This document shows, piece after piece, positions 56,435-64,000 of a stretch of 64,000 nucleotides of DNA. Below the pieces are notes generated by a model. The model worked only from the letters and a program-made list of their open reading frames with translations, did no database searches and was not told the origin of the DNA. The DNA is from Legionella jamestowniensis (GTDB lineage: Bacteria; Pseudomonadota; Gammaproteobacteria; Legionellales; Legionellaceae). Every line of letters starts with the position of its first letter. Position 1 is the stretch's first letter. Both the position numbers and the translations under genes were made by a program. The stretch spans positions 1,766,100 through 1,830,099 of the forward strand of contig NZ_LNYG01000013.1 in NCBI RefSeq assembly GCF_001467745.1. The letters are read 5' to 3'.

Positions 56435-57430
56435 ATGAACAATAAAGGACTATTTCCACCGTTGACGCAAAACTATGCGCAACAAGAAAGATTGGTTGGA
56501 TTTGAAATTGAATTTGCGGGTCTTACTATTCAAGACTCCACAAAACTTTTACAACAACTCTATTCAGGCACTATTCAAGTTCATAATGCCCAGCAATGGT
56601 CCTTGGTCAATTCAAAACTAGGAACCTTTAATATCGAGCTGGATGCGCAATTTTTAAAAAATCTGGCCAGAAAATCCAATGAAAATATGAAGCAAGAAAA
56701 AATAGACATTGAAGGATATCTGGGAAAAACCATTTCTTATGTCCTGCAAAATGTTGTTCCACTTGAGATTATTACGCCACCTGTTGCAATTTCACAAATA
56801 GAAGCATTAAATCCAATTATTGATGAGTTAAGAAAAAATAAAGCGAAAGATACTCATGCATCACTATTAGCCGCTTTTGGTCTTCATATTAATCCTGATG
56901 TGCCAAAGCTTGACTCCACGACCATTTTATCTTATCTGCAAGCTTATATTTTATTAAATGACTGGTTACGGGAAGTCATCAAGGTTGATCTCACTCGACA
57001 CATTTCACCTTACATCGATGAATATCCTGAAGGGTATGCACTAGAAATTTTAAACCCTTCATACAAGCCGTCTTTATCAGGTTTAATTGATGATTATCTA
57101 TCCTACAACCCTAGTCGAAACCGCTCCCTGGATATGTTGCCACTTTTTGCCTATATCGACGAAAAAAAAGTCAGGAGTCGTGTGAATTTCACTCTAATCA
57201 AACCACGACCAACTTTTCATTACCGTTTACCGAATACCAATTTAGGCTCAGAGTCCTGGGATCTTATCGTTGAATGGAAACGATGGAATACAGTTGAAAA
57301 ATTGGCTGCTAATGAAGGGTTAAGAATACAGTTAAGTGACGCTTATTTAAAACAAAAACAGAATAAATCTTTATTTATGCAAACTAATACATGGCTAAAT
57401 TATATAACTCCCTATGTAAAAGAACTATGA
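56435..57430 (+). CDS. Putative amidoligase (GCS-like COOH-NH2 ligase)
   Basis: A 331-residue soluble enzyme of the Amidoligase_2 family (glutamine-synthetase/gamma-glutamylcysteine-synthetase fold). Evidence: GFEIEFAGL at residues 22-30 with the metal-binding Glu24 and Glu26, FNIELDAQF, PLEIITPPV, FGLHINPD and ALEILNPS, in the order seen in that family. It should use ATP to join a carboxyl group, usually of a glutamate or peptide, to an amine. The product is unknown. The stop overlaps the C26 peptidase start by ATGA, the strongest hint that the two act together. No secretion signal was seen. Confidence 0.78.
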   Translation: MNNKGLFPPLTQNYAQQERLVGFEIEFAGLTIQDSTKLLQQLYSGTIQVHNAQQWSLVNSKLGTFNIELDAQFLKNLARKSNENMKQEKIDIEGYLGKTISYVLQNVVPLEIITPPVAISQIEALNPIIDELRKNKAKDTHASLLAAFGLHINPDVPKLDSTTILSYLQAYILLNDWLREVIKVDLTRHISPYIDEYPEGYALEILNPSYKPSLSGLIDDYLSYNPSRNRSLDMLPLFAYIDEKKVRSRVNFTLIKPRPTFHYRLPNTNLGSESWDLIVEWKRWNTVEKLAANEGLRIQLSDAYLKQKQNKSLFMQTNTWLNYITPYVKEL

Positions 57431-58116
57431 AAACACCACCAGTTATTGCAATTACTTATTCAAATCATCAATCAAAAATCGTTATTGGCGCCGTAAAATT
57501 AGCCATTTGGCTGGCAGGTGGAAAATCCTTGTGTATCAATACCATGCAAAATCAGGATAATTATAATTATGACGGTTTACTGCTTTGTGGTGGGGTGGAT
57601 ATTACTCCTGAACTTTATGGAGGCAATAAAAAAGGCAATTACACGTACGACTTTGAACGTGATAAACTTGAACTTAAACATTTGTCCTATGCCGAACGGC
57701 ATAATTTACCTGTTCTAGGTATTTGTCGAGGTTGTCAATTAATAAATGTATACAGAAGGGGGACTCTTTATACGGATATAGAGAAAGTTTTTGAAAAAAC
57801 CCGATATCCCTCTAACCTATTAGGCTACATTTTTTTTCGCAAGCGAGTGCAAATTAACCCACGTAGTTTACTCTTTAAAATAACACAGAAGACCTTGCTA
57901 AAAGTAAATAGCATCCATAAGCAATCCATTTTTAATCTTGGTCATGAACTGAAAGTTGTAGCAATAGAAAAAAATAATATCGTCCAAAGTATCGAAGACC
58001 CAACAAAAAAATTTTTCCTAGGGGTTCAATTTCATCCTGAATTTTTAATTTATAAAAAACCTTTTTTAAGATTATTTAAAGAGTTTGTAAATTCAGCGGG
58101 GGAGAAGAATATGTGA
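57427..58116 (+). CDS. Peptidase C26 / gamma-glutamyl hydrolase-type protein
   Basis: A 229-residue class I glutamine-amidotransferase-fold hydrolase. GLLLCGGVDITPELYG, the nucleophile elbow LGICRGCQLIN (Cys100) and VQFHPEF (His203, Glu205) complete the triad. PuuD-like members cleave gamma-glutamyl-GABA and similar amides. The ATG at 57427 lies in ATGA with the amidoligase stop; an upstream ATG at 57391 would lie inside that gene. It probably edits, recycles or supplies the amidoligase product. A weak 5-bp hairpin follows the stop at 58118-58139. Confidence 0.82.
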   Translation: MKTPPVIAITYSNHQSKIVIGAVKLAIWLAGGKSLCINTMQNQDNYNYDGLLLCGGVDITPELYGGNKKGNYTYDFERDKLELKHLSYAERHNLPVLGICRGCQLINVYRRGTLYTDIEKVFEKTRYPSNLLGYIFFRKRVQINPRSLLFKITQKTLLKVNSIHKQSIFNLGHELKVVAIEKNNIVQSIEDPTKKFFLGVQFHPEFLIYKKPFLRLFKEFVNSAGEKNM

Positions 58117-58141
58117 AAGAGGATGCTAATACACCCTCTGT

Positions 58142-58963
58142 TTAAAAAACGTTCATTATTTTTAATGCAATTTGATTTTTTGAAAAACAACCAAATTTAT
58201 CGCGCAAATTCTCGAAATGTCTTTCAATCGTCCGCCTTGAAACGTTCAACAATTTTGCAGTTTCCTCGGAAGTTTTTCCTTTAATATACCAGAATAATAC
58301 TTCCCTTTCCCGGGGAGTAATCTGTATTTTAGATTCGGCTGAATAGAACATAGCTGGTAGCGTATGATCCATAAAACCATTTTGTTTAAAGGAAGAATTC
58401 CACAAATGAGTAAATTCAGCATATTCGGCGTCTATAAGACGATTCGACTCAAATTTATCTCGAATAAAAGTAATCTTGTCTTCAAAGTAGCTGTTAAATT
58501 TTTTAAATACGTCAAGATTATTTAAATAAATATGATTTATATCCTGTTTATCGAGTGGGGCATCAAACGAATATAACTTGATAGTATTATAGTCAGCAAT
58601 TTCCAATATTCGGAATGAATGTCCATATTCAAAGTTATTTAGTAATTGAAATACAGGCTCACTGTGTTTTTTGTATTCATCCTGATAGATATCAATTAAA
58701 TAAAATCCAGTTTTAGGATAAGTTTTTAATATACTAACGGGAGCAGTTGCAACCAATTGTTGATGAAGGCATGTTTCAAAATAATTACTATCAGTTCCCA
58801 ACCAAATAAAATCACCTTCATCATTCATCTCAACATAACTGAAATGATTAATTCCTGTTACTTTAAACAAATCTTTGCATAAATGAGTAACAAAATCGGT
58901 GTAATTTATTAATTCAGTAGCATTTATTGACTCAGTAGACATATTTGTAATATTTAAAGACAT
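58142..58963 (-). CDS. LuxR-family transcriptional regulator
   Basis: A 273-residue regulator. The C-terminal ~60 residues are a LuxR helix-turn-helix: ITPREREVLFWYIKGKTSEETAKLLNVS, then RRTIERHFENLRDKFG. The first ~190 residues form an alpha/beta sensor-like domain (FSYVEMNDEGDFIWLGTD) with no recognisable receiver Asp, so it is not a response regulator; the ligand is unknown. Legionella carries several orphan LuxR proteins of this kind. It is convergent with the C26 peptidase, 25 bp away, and divergent from the Gln-rich protein. Confidence 0.9.
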   Translation of the reverse strand: MSLNITNMSTESINATELINYTDFVTHLCKDLFKVTGINHFSYVEMNDEGDFIWLGTDSNYFETCLHQQLVATAPVSILKTYPKTGFYLIDIYQDEYKKHSEPVFQLLNNFEYGHSFRILEIADYNTIKLYSFDAPLDKQDINHIYLNNLDVFKKFNSYFEDKITFIRDKFESNRLIDAEYAEFTHLWNSSFKQNGFMDHTLPAMFYSAESKIQITPREREVLFWYIKGKTSEETAKLLNVSRRTIERHFENLRDKFGCFSKNQIALKIMNVF

Positions 58964-59009
58964 AAGCTAAGCGACATCCATTAAAACTGTTCAATAATTT
59001 AACATATTG

Positions 59010-59024
59010 TTGATGATTGATCAA
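59010..59024. promoter_or_regulatory. TTGAT-N5-ATCAA inverted repeat
   Basis: A perfect 5-bp dyad lies between the divergent luxR-type gene and the Gln-rich gene, 47 bp from the former start and 105 bp from the latter. It could be an operator for the adjacent LuxR protein, but the arms are short and chance is possible. Confidence 0.3.
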
Positions 59025-59128
59025 GTCTTTATTTTATTTTAAAGTAGTTTAAAACGGAATCTTGCGTTCAATATAAAAAACGTTAAAGTAGAAGTTACAT
59101 TTTTTCTTTCACTATTAAGGAGTTTACT

Positions 59129-59464
59129 GTGAGTAAAATAGGACTTTTTCTTCTTGCTATAGCCGGAATTACCAATCTACATGCTGCCGCTCCACCTCAA
59201 TTATCAGGTTCAGCAGAGCAGCAAATCCAACAATTAAACTCACAATTACAAAGCCAACTAAAACAGTTACAAGCGCAACAGCAGCAACAGATTGATAAAC
59301 TGAATTCTCAGCTACAGACTCAAATGAAGCAAATGCAAACACAGTTGCAACAACAGATTCAAACTGCAAATACCCAAACCCAAAACCAAATAAAGCAAGT
59401 ACAAACGGATCTACAAAAACAAATTCAGCAAGTACAACAACAAGCTATACAATCAAAAAATTAA
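59129..59464 (+). CDS. Exported glutamine-rich coiled-coil protein
   Basis: A 111-residue protein: a signal peptide (MSKIGLFLLAIAGITNLHA) followed by about 90 residues made almost entirely of Gln, Leu, Lys, Thr and Ser with heptad-like repeats (LNSQLQSQLKQLQAQ, LQTQMKQMQTQLQQQ). It should form a long periplasmic or secreted coiled coil; no enzymatic domain is possible. The GTG start has AAGGAG about 8 bases upstream. No family is identified. A hairpin follows directly. Confidence 0.75.
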   Translation: MSKIGLFLLAIAGITNLHAAAPPQLSGSAEQQIQQLNSQLQSQLKQLQAQQQQQIDKLNSQLQTQMKQMQTQLQQQIQTANTQTQNQIKQVQTDLQKQIQQVQQQAIQSKN

Positions 59465-59474
59465 CAGCAATCGG

Positions 59475-59500
59475 GCAAATGAGATTCAAGTCTCATTTGC
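59475..59500. terminator. 10-bp hairpin between the Gln-rich gene and the SDR gene
   Basis: GCAAATGAGA-TTCAAG-TCTCATTTGC is a perfect 10-bp stem just after the Gln-rich stop, and it includes the stop codon of the convergent SDR gene. No T-run follows on the plus strand, so termination efficiency is uncertain; it may act for both genes. Confidence 0.45.
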
Positions 59501-60263
59501 TTCGATAGATATGAGTTGCTGAGGCTTGTACAGTTGGCATTACAGTCATCTCTGCTATATCTACATGTGGCGGTCGAGTAATGCAATAATAAGCAGCATC
59601 AGCAATATCATCTGCCAGCAACGGAGTAAAATCTTGGTAAAAAGCCTGTGCTTTCTTTTTATCACCCCAACGGACTTCACTAAACTCAGTTTCCACCGCC
59701 CCAGGCGCTATTTCAGTAACCCGAATAGGACTGCCTAACAAATCCAGACGCATTGATTTGGTAATTGCCCGCACTGCATGCTTGGTTGCGCAATAGACAT
59801 TTCCTCCAGGATAACATTCATAGCCTGCAATCGATCCAATATTGACAATATGGCCTCGACCCCGTTCTAACATTCCGGGCAAAACACAACGGCTTACATA
59901 GAGCAATCCTTTTACGTTGGTATCAATCATCCTGTCCCAATTTTCAAAAGATCCTTGCTGGATGGAATCGCTTGATAAAGCAAGACCTGCATTGTTGATT
60001 AAGACGTCAATCGATTGCCATGCAGAAGGTAGGGAGCCTAAAACTTGTTCTACCTCTTCCTTAACACGCACATCCAATGACACGGATAAACAGGCCACAG
60101 TGTTGAGGCGATTCAATTCTGCCGCAAGTTGCTCTATACGCTGCGTTCTGCGAGCACAAAGAATCAGTTTTGCCCCGTTGCTGGCAAAAAGACGTGCGCA
60201 AGCCTCACCAATACCACTTGAAGCGCCCGTAATTAAAATAGTTTTACCTTCAATATGTTGCAT
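59493..60263 (-). CDS. SDR-family oxidoreductase (YdfG-like)
   Basis: A 256-residue short-chain dehydrogenase/reductase. ILITGASSGIGEACARLF is the TGxxxGIG cofactor loop, CARRTQRIEQL suggests NADP preference, NNAG follows and the catalytic set is Ser in NIGSIAG and YCATK (Tyr/Lys). The last half resembles E. coli YdfG (3-hydroxy acid dehydrogenase). AAGGA lies 8 bases before the ATG. It begins 11 bp after the S1P lyase gene, so it is probably co-transcribed with it; a role with sphingoid or long-chain aldehydes is inference. Confidence 0.88.
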   Translation of the reverse strand: MQHIEGKTILITGASSGIGEACARLFASNGAKLILCARRTQRIEQLAAELNRLNTVACLSVSLDVRVKEEVEQVLGSLPSAWQSIDVLINNAGLALSSDSIQQGSFENWDRMIDTNVKGLLYVSRCVLPGMLERGRGHIVNIGSIAGYECYPGGNVYCATKHAVRAITKSMRLDLLGSPIRVTEIAPGAVETEFSEVRWGDKKKAQAFYQDFTPLLADDIADAAYYCITRPPHVDIAEMTVMPTVQASATHIYRSK

Positions 60264-60274
60264 CAGGGAAGTCC

Positions 60275-62086
60275 TTAAATGTCAGTAGGAGTTAGAGTAC
60301 TTAACACAGGTTGATTTGTCTTTTTTTCTTTTATATCTGATTCAATAGTCGACTTTCCAAAGAAACTGTCGTTGCTTACCCCTGTATACTTAAGACGCTC
60401 TTTTTGATATTGCACACTCACTTGTCTTTGTACATCAGTAGGCATCGTACCGACTGCTCCATACACTTTAACATTCCCAGAAGGTTTTTTATCAGCAGGG
60501 TATTGTTTTACGGCAATAACAGCATCACCAAGATCACTTATAAATTTATCTTCAAATCCTTCTGCCAAAGTGTGGACATGGGTTAAACATAAATGGAAGC
60601 CCGCTGGGTTTTGTAATAAATTAAGCTTCCAACCACGTTTTTCCAGTTCGTCAGCAATTAGATGGGGGTTTAATGTATCACTACGAAATCCTAATACAGA
60701 CCATTTGGGATTGCCATAAACGTAAATATCTTTCGGTTGAATATTAGTTGTTGTATTAGCTAAGCCATCGACTTTTATCTGTAAATTCTGTCGAAGCTTT
60801 ACAATAGATTCAGCAATTTTTTGATAGTTTTGCCGCCCATAATAAGATAATGTGGCATAAATTTCTCCCACACGAGCGCCACTGGTTGAACCATCTAAAA
60901 TACCCGGTGTAGCATACAAACCTCCACACCAATTCAATGCAGCATAAACCGCTAAAGCAGGTGAATCTTTACTGAAAAGACAGACCGAGCTTCCTTTAGG
61001 ACAGAAACCATACTTATGCGTATCTGCAGAAATAGAGCTAACACCAGCAACGCGAAAATCCATAGGGGCTGTCGAAGTGTCAAGAAAAGCAGTTAAAAAT
61101 CCACCTAAACAAGCATCAACATGCAAGGGGATATTTCTGGTTTTAGCTAATTGTCCTAATTCACCAATAGGATCATTAATGCCATTCATAAAAGAAGGGG
61201 CTGACCCGACCATGACTGCCGTATTATGAGAAAGGTATTTCTTCATCGTTTCCACAGTAACGGCGCCGGTTTTTTTGTCAACAGGCACCGTAATTAAAAT
61301 AGCGCCAGTTAGTTCCGCAGCCTTTTTGAAAGCTGCATGCGCAGTTTCAGGCACTACGATTTCCGGATGCATAATTCCTTTTGCTTTCGCATGAAGCACA
61401 TAGGCAGCCATTGCTTCAATAATACTGGTGGTGCCCCCATGGGTTAAAAGACCATACCCTTCGTCAGAACCATGGAATAAATTCTGGCACCAACGAATAA
61501 TTTCTGCTTGCATTGCGTTAATTCGTGGCCACTTATCATGCATCGGATTAGTCAATTCAGTTTTAGCATAGACTTCCTTGAGTATTTCTACTAATTCTTT
61601 GGGGTGGGTTGTATAAAGAGCACCTGAATCCTGGCCATCTCCTTGCTGTATAATAAATTTTCTATCTTTTTCTCTAATCGATTGAAAATCAAAATCGCAT
61701 TCTTTCAAATCTATACCGAACTGACTAAGAATTTCAGCCGGCGTGCGGCTGGTTTCAGGAATGTTATTAAGAAGAGTCATGTGCGCGCGCTGGGAGGAAA
61801 GTTTATCTCTTGTAGATTGTAAATTTTTATCAAGTTCATTATTAAGATACTTTTGCACTAAAGGGAAATTTTTAACCATCCCATATGCTGCATCAATAAT
61901 ACGCTGTTTAGGTGTTTCATTATGACGAGCACGAAAAGCTCGTGCTATCCAGGGGTTGTGGTATTGATTATAAAGAAAATAGAGAGCAGTCGTTGCTAAA
62001 ACTAACGTGTGTGCTGGCGTATCTTGAAGTGTTTCGTCAAACGTTTCAACCGCACTCGTTAATAAATCCAGAATCGCTCCAAACAT
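60275..62086 (-). CDS. legS2: Sphingosine-1-phosphate lyase, LegS2-type Dot/Icm effector
   Basis: Eukaryote-like PLP lyase splitting sphingosine-1-phosphate into hexadecenal and phosphoethanolamine. An N-terminal hydrophobic segment (about residues 26-42) resembles the anchor of eukaryotic lyases. The group II decarboxylase fold carries [21 protein letters not shown] (PLP Asp) and [13 protein letters not shown] with Lys358. Length 603 is near L. pneumophila LegS2. In that species the effector lowers host sphingosine and dampens autophagy (established there). AAGGA is 6 bases before the ATG. The SDR follows 11 bp later; a hydrophilic unknown lies 98 bp upstream on the same strand. Confidence 0.92.
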   Translation of the reverse strand: MFGAILDLLTSAVETFDETLQDTPAHTLVLATTALYFLYNQYHNPWIARAFRARHNETPKQRIIDAAYGMVKNFPLVQKYLNNELDKNLQSTRDKLSSQRAHMTLLNNIPETSRTPAEILSQFGIDLKECDFDFQSIREKDRKFIIQQGDGQDSGALYTTHPKELVEILKEVYAKTELTNPMHDKWPRINAMQAEIIRWCQNLFHGSDEGYGLLTHGGTTSIIEAMAAYVLHAKAKGIMHPEIVVPETAHAAFKKAAELTGAILITVPVDKKTGAVTVETMKKYLSHNTAVMVGSAPSFMNGINDPIGELGQLAKTRNIPLHVDACLGGFLTAFLDTSTAPMDFRVAGVSSISADTHKYGFCPKGSSVCLFSKDSPALAVYAALNWCGGLYATPGILDGSTSGARVGEIYATLSYYGRQNYQKIAESIVKLRQNLQIKVDGLANTTTNIQPKDIYVYGNPKWSVLGFRSDTLNPHLIADELEKRGWKLNLLQNPAGFHLCLTHVHTLAEGFEDKFISDLGDAVIAVKQYPADKKPSGNVKVYGAVGTMPTDVQRQVSVQYQKERLKYTGVSNDSFFGKSTIESDIKEKKTNQPVLSTLTPTDI

Positions 62087-62184
62087 ATAACATCCTTATA
62101 CTATCAAAAGGACAGTTATATTAGTTGTTTTTTTTGTTGAATACAGTATTTAGTAGAAAAATCTCACTGTACATTACAAAAATT

Positions 62185-62751
62185 CTAATCTTTCCAGGGC
62201 TTGGGCGTAGTCTTGAAAGGTGTAGAAGTGGCATCCTTTGATTGATCTAAGTCTTCTGACTGTTTTGTTAATAAAGAAGGCGATTCCCTTTCTGACACTT
62301 TTGTAGAAAATTCTTTAAGCCCGTTAAGATATTGCTCCTGTTGAGGGCTACCAAAAGTTTCTGAGTTAATATCTTCTTTTAATTGTGATTTTACACTATC
62401 AGCATTCCCTTCGTAGAGTTCCCCATTTCCAATTGAGAGTTTATAATTGTCCTTCACCGATGGATTGGATTGTTCTGGCACTACCTCACCACAGCAAAAA
62501 TTGCTGCAATTCATTGCTTCCTGTTTGTAAAAATCTTCCTCTTGCTTTTTGTTTTTAAAAGTAAGGATGGGGGGAAAATTCCCAAGCAACTGTTGGCGGT
62601 ATTGTTTTACATCCTCATCGGGTTCTGAATCGAGGCATGCTTGTTTAAATTGCTGTATAAAAGGGGATTCTTGCTTACCAGGAACCATATTTTGAAAATA
62701 GATGAAATCTCTCATTGCTTGATTCAATTTTTCTTGCTTTTCCTGTGTCAT
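62185..62751 (-). CDS. Hydrophilic protein of unknown function
   Basis: A 188-residue, highly charged protein with no signal peptide or membrane helix. The N-terminal half is helical (MTQEKQEKLNQAMRDFIYFQ), a short Cys cluster follows (NCSNFCCGE), and the second half is Gln/Glu/Ser/Pro-rich and probably disordered, ending TPFKTTPKPWKD. No family is recognised. GGAG lies about 8 bases before the ATG. Position upstream of the S1P lyase and the composition make an effector possible but unproven. Confidence 0.65.
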   Translation of the reverse strand: MTQEKQEKLNQAMRDFIYFQNMVPGKQESPFIQQFKQACLDSEPDEDVKQYRQQLLGNFPPILTFKNKKQEEDFYKQEAMNCSNFCCGEVVPEQSNPSVKDNYKLSIGNGELYEGNADSVKSQLKEDINSETFGSPQQEQYLNGLKEFSTKVSERESPSLLTKQSEDLDQSKDATSTPFKTTPKPWKD

Positions 62752-62828
62752 TGCTTTTCTCCAAAATTATCGATGAGCTATGAGGTTATCCTTAAGTATA
62801 GATCACAACGTTGATTCTTCTTTTCTAA

Positions 62829-63785
62829 TTATGATCGGTATAGCTTTCTGTTGGTTATAACAAATCCAGGGAGCATGGGGAGCCAGTATGTCAACCCTCT
62901 AAAAAGAATAGTGGCAGCTAAAGCTGATTCAAGCGGTAAACCCAAAGCATATAGCATACCCGTCATGCTGCCTTCAAAGACACCAAGCCCACCTGGTATT
63001 AATGTAATTGATCCAACAGCCTGAGCTATTACTTGGGTTGCAAAAACCAGCACGAAACTTAAATCGATATCAAGCGCCCACAAAACCATCCACAACGTTA
63101 AAGCATCAAAAATAAAAATGGCTCCCTGCAAGCAAATGGCAGGTAGGCTGACTGTAGGCCTAAGCAGCGTTTTAGGTTGAAGTTTTTTTATTGCTGAAAG
63201 TAATGACTTTAAGGTTTCAAATTTTTTTAAAAAACGGGGTAACGCTTTATCACGAATATGAATCCATAAATAAATAGCGGCTATAGAAATAAAAACTATC
63301 GCGGATGTAAAAATGATAGTAAAAATAATCAAGGGTTTATTAAGGCTGTGGTGGAACCAAAGTATAATAATTGCCAGAATAAACACTAAAAAATAAGCGA
63401 TTTGTCGACTGAATACATTTAAAGTGAGCGCTAATGCGACTGATTTTTTAGAAATCTTACGTTGAAGCAAGTACTGTGTCACTAGAGTAGTTCCACTTAA
63501 ACCACTGGAAGGAATAGTTTGGTTAACAAATAATTGAGACAAACTTAATGAAACCAGATTTAAAAATGAAATTTTTTGATGCTGGCGCCACAGAACAATC
63601 CACCAAACGCTCGCAAGGGATATATAGGTTCCTATTTGGAACAGTAAAGCCAGAATAAACCAGAAAGGGTTAATACGGTGTATTAACTGGACAAACTTGC
63701 TTAATTCTGTGAAATGAAAATAGACAAGGATAACAAGAATTAAAATTAAAAAACCAAGAATCCATTTGTTAATTTTTAGCGTCAC
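62829..63785 (-). CDS. Lysylphosphatidylglycerol synthase transmembrane / UPF0104 family protein
   Basis: A 318-residue inner-membrane protein with about eight helices. The conserved LPG_synthase_TM phrases are TIPSSGLSGTTL, ITLIPGGLGVFEGSMTGML and FRGLTYWLPMLPGF. Only the membrane part of MprF is present; the aminoacyl-transferase half is missing, so it may move lipids rather than synthesise lysyl-PG. The substrate is unknown. The last 215 bp of the window downstream of 63785 show no gene I can support. Confidence 0.85.
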   Translation of the reverse strand: MTLKINKWILGFLILILVILVYFHFTELSKFVQLIHRINPFWFILALLFQIGTYISLASVWWIVLWRQHQKISFLNLVSLSLSQLFVNQTIPSSGLSGTTLVTQYLLQRKISKKSVALALTLNVFSRQIAYFLVFILAIIILWFHHSLNKPLIIFTIIFTSAIVFISIAAIYLWIHIRDKALPRFLKKFETLKSLLSAIKKLQPKTLLRPTVSLPAICLQGAIFIFDALTLWMVLWALDIDLSFVLVFATQVIAQAVGSITLIPGGLGVFEGSMTGMLYALGLPLESALAATILFRGLTYWLPMLPGFVITNRKLYRS

Positions 63786-64000
63786 AAATGAAAAAATCCT
63801 CTATTCAACTTGTAGAGGTATTTTATTCCATCGTTTTAGTGAAAACCACCTTAATATTAAACATCGTTATCCAAGGCAATAACCATATTGGGTAAACCTA
63901 CCCATACAACAACCCTTTAAATTGAATTAATATTGCCCAATTTGCTTTTAGTTTAATTTATTAATGAGTGACATTCTTTATTGGCGGGAAATTATTGGTG

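Noticed and set aside
58118..58139. AGAGG/CCTCT hairpin between the C26 peptidase and luxR-type genes
   Set aside because: Five-bp stem with a 12-base loop and only three T residues; too weak to call a terminator.
59129..59464. Repetitive CAA/CAG-rich DNA considered as a tandem repeat or CRISPR-like array
   Set aside because: The repetition follows codons for a Gln-rich coiled coil with a signal peptide; there are no constant repeats with unique spacers.
1..64000. tRNA, rRNA, CRISPR array, prophage or IS element
   Set aside because: None of their signatures was seen on reading the intergenic regions and the proteins; the small inverted repeats lack any transposase.

Overview
The window looks like a chromosomal segment of a Legionella species (Gammaproteobacteria). 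The coding style is AT-rich, most of the housekeeping proteins are gammaproteobacterial (RelA, SecA, RecJ, BioA-BioBFHD, ZapD, CoaE, AspS, MutH), and they sit among proteins typical of Legionella: a eukaryote-like sphingosine-1-phosphate lyase of the LegS2 type, a leucine-rich-repeat protein, a long HAD-like protein with effector character and an Lcl_C-type surface protein. Assignment to the genus is an inference from gene content; the species cannot be told from the sequence. No phage, IS transposase, CRISPR array, rRNA or tRNA was seen.

Layout. 1-5.3 kb: RlpA lipoprotein, RlmD, RelA and a glyoxalase-fold protein. 5.4-16.5 kb: accessory block with an effector-like HAD protein, a sugar-lactone-oxidase-like flavoprotein, IlvE, an inverse autotransporter with a beta-helix passenger, an exported 725-residue unknown and an APH-fold kinase. 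16.6-24.8 kb: bacterial alpha-2-macroglobulin divergent from penicillin-binding protein 1C, a pair known from other bacteria. 24.8-35.4 kb: mostly core genes (lipoprotein, AlaC, an RpfE-like protein, RecJ, DusA, SecA, MutT, GrpB-like). 35.6-41.2 kb: accessory block with the LRR protein, a divergent FAD enzyme preceded by a PmrA-box-like site, an Lcl_C-domain protein with an outer-membrane barrel, and an EamA transporter. 41.3-49.7 kb: on the minus strand bioA, a CSS-EAL c-di-GMP phosphodiesterase, a cysteine-rich secreted protein, coaE and zapD; on the plus strand bioBFHD. 50-56.4 kb: FmdB, DUF502, AspS, a large MscS-family channel and MutH. 56.4-58.1 kb: a two-gene amidoligase plus C26 peptidase cassette. 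58.1-64 kb: a LuxR-type regulator, a Gln-rich secreted coiled coil, an SDR co-oriented with the S1P lyase, a hydrophilic unknown and an LPG-synthase/UPF0104 membrane protein.

Biology. The biotin genes form a divergent locus with a strong bioB promoter whose -35 hexamer lies in a BirA-operator-like palindrome. The bioA side continues through a c-di-GMP phosphodiesterase into coaE with overlapping genes. The amidoligase/C26 pair is the best candidate for an uncharacterised biochemical system: one enzyme predicted to form an amide bond and one predicted to hydrolyse gamma-glutamyl amides, translated from ATGA-overlapping genes. Two families of imperfect inverted repeats, each present at least twice, lie in the longer intergenic gaps.
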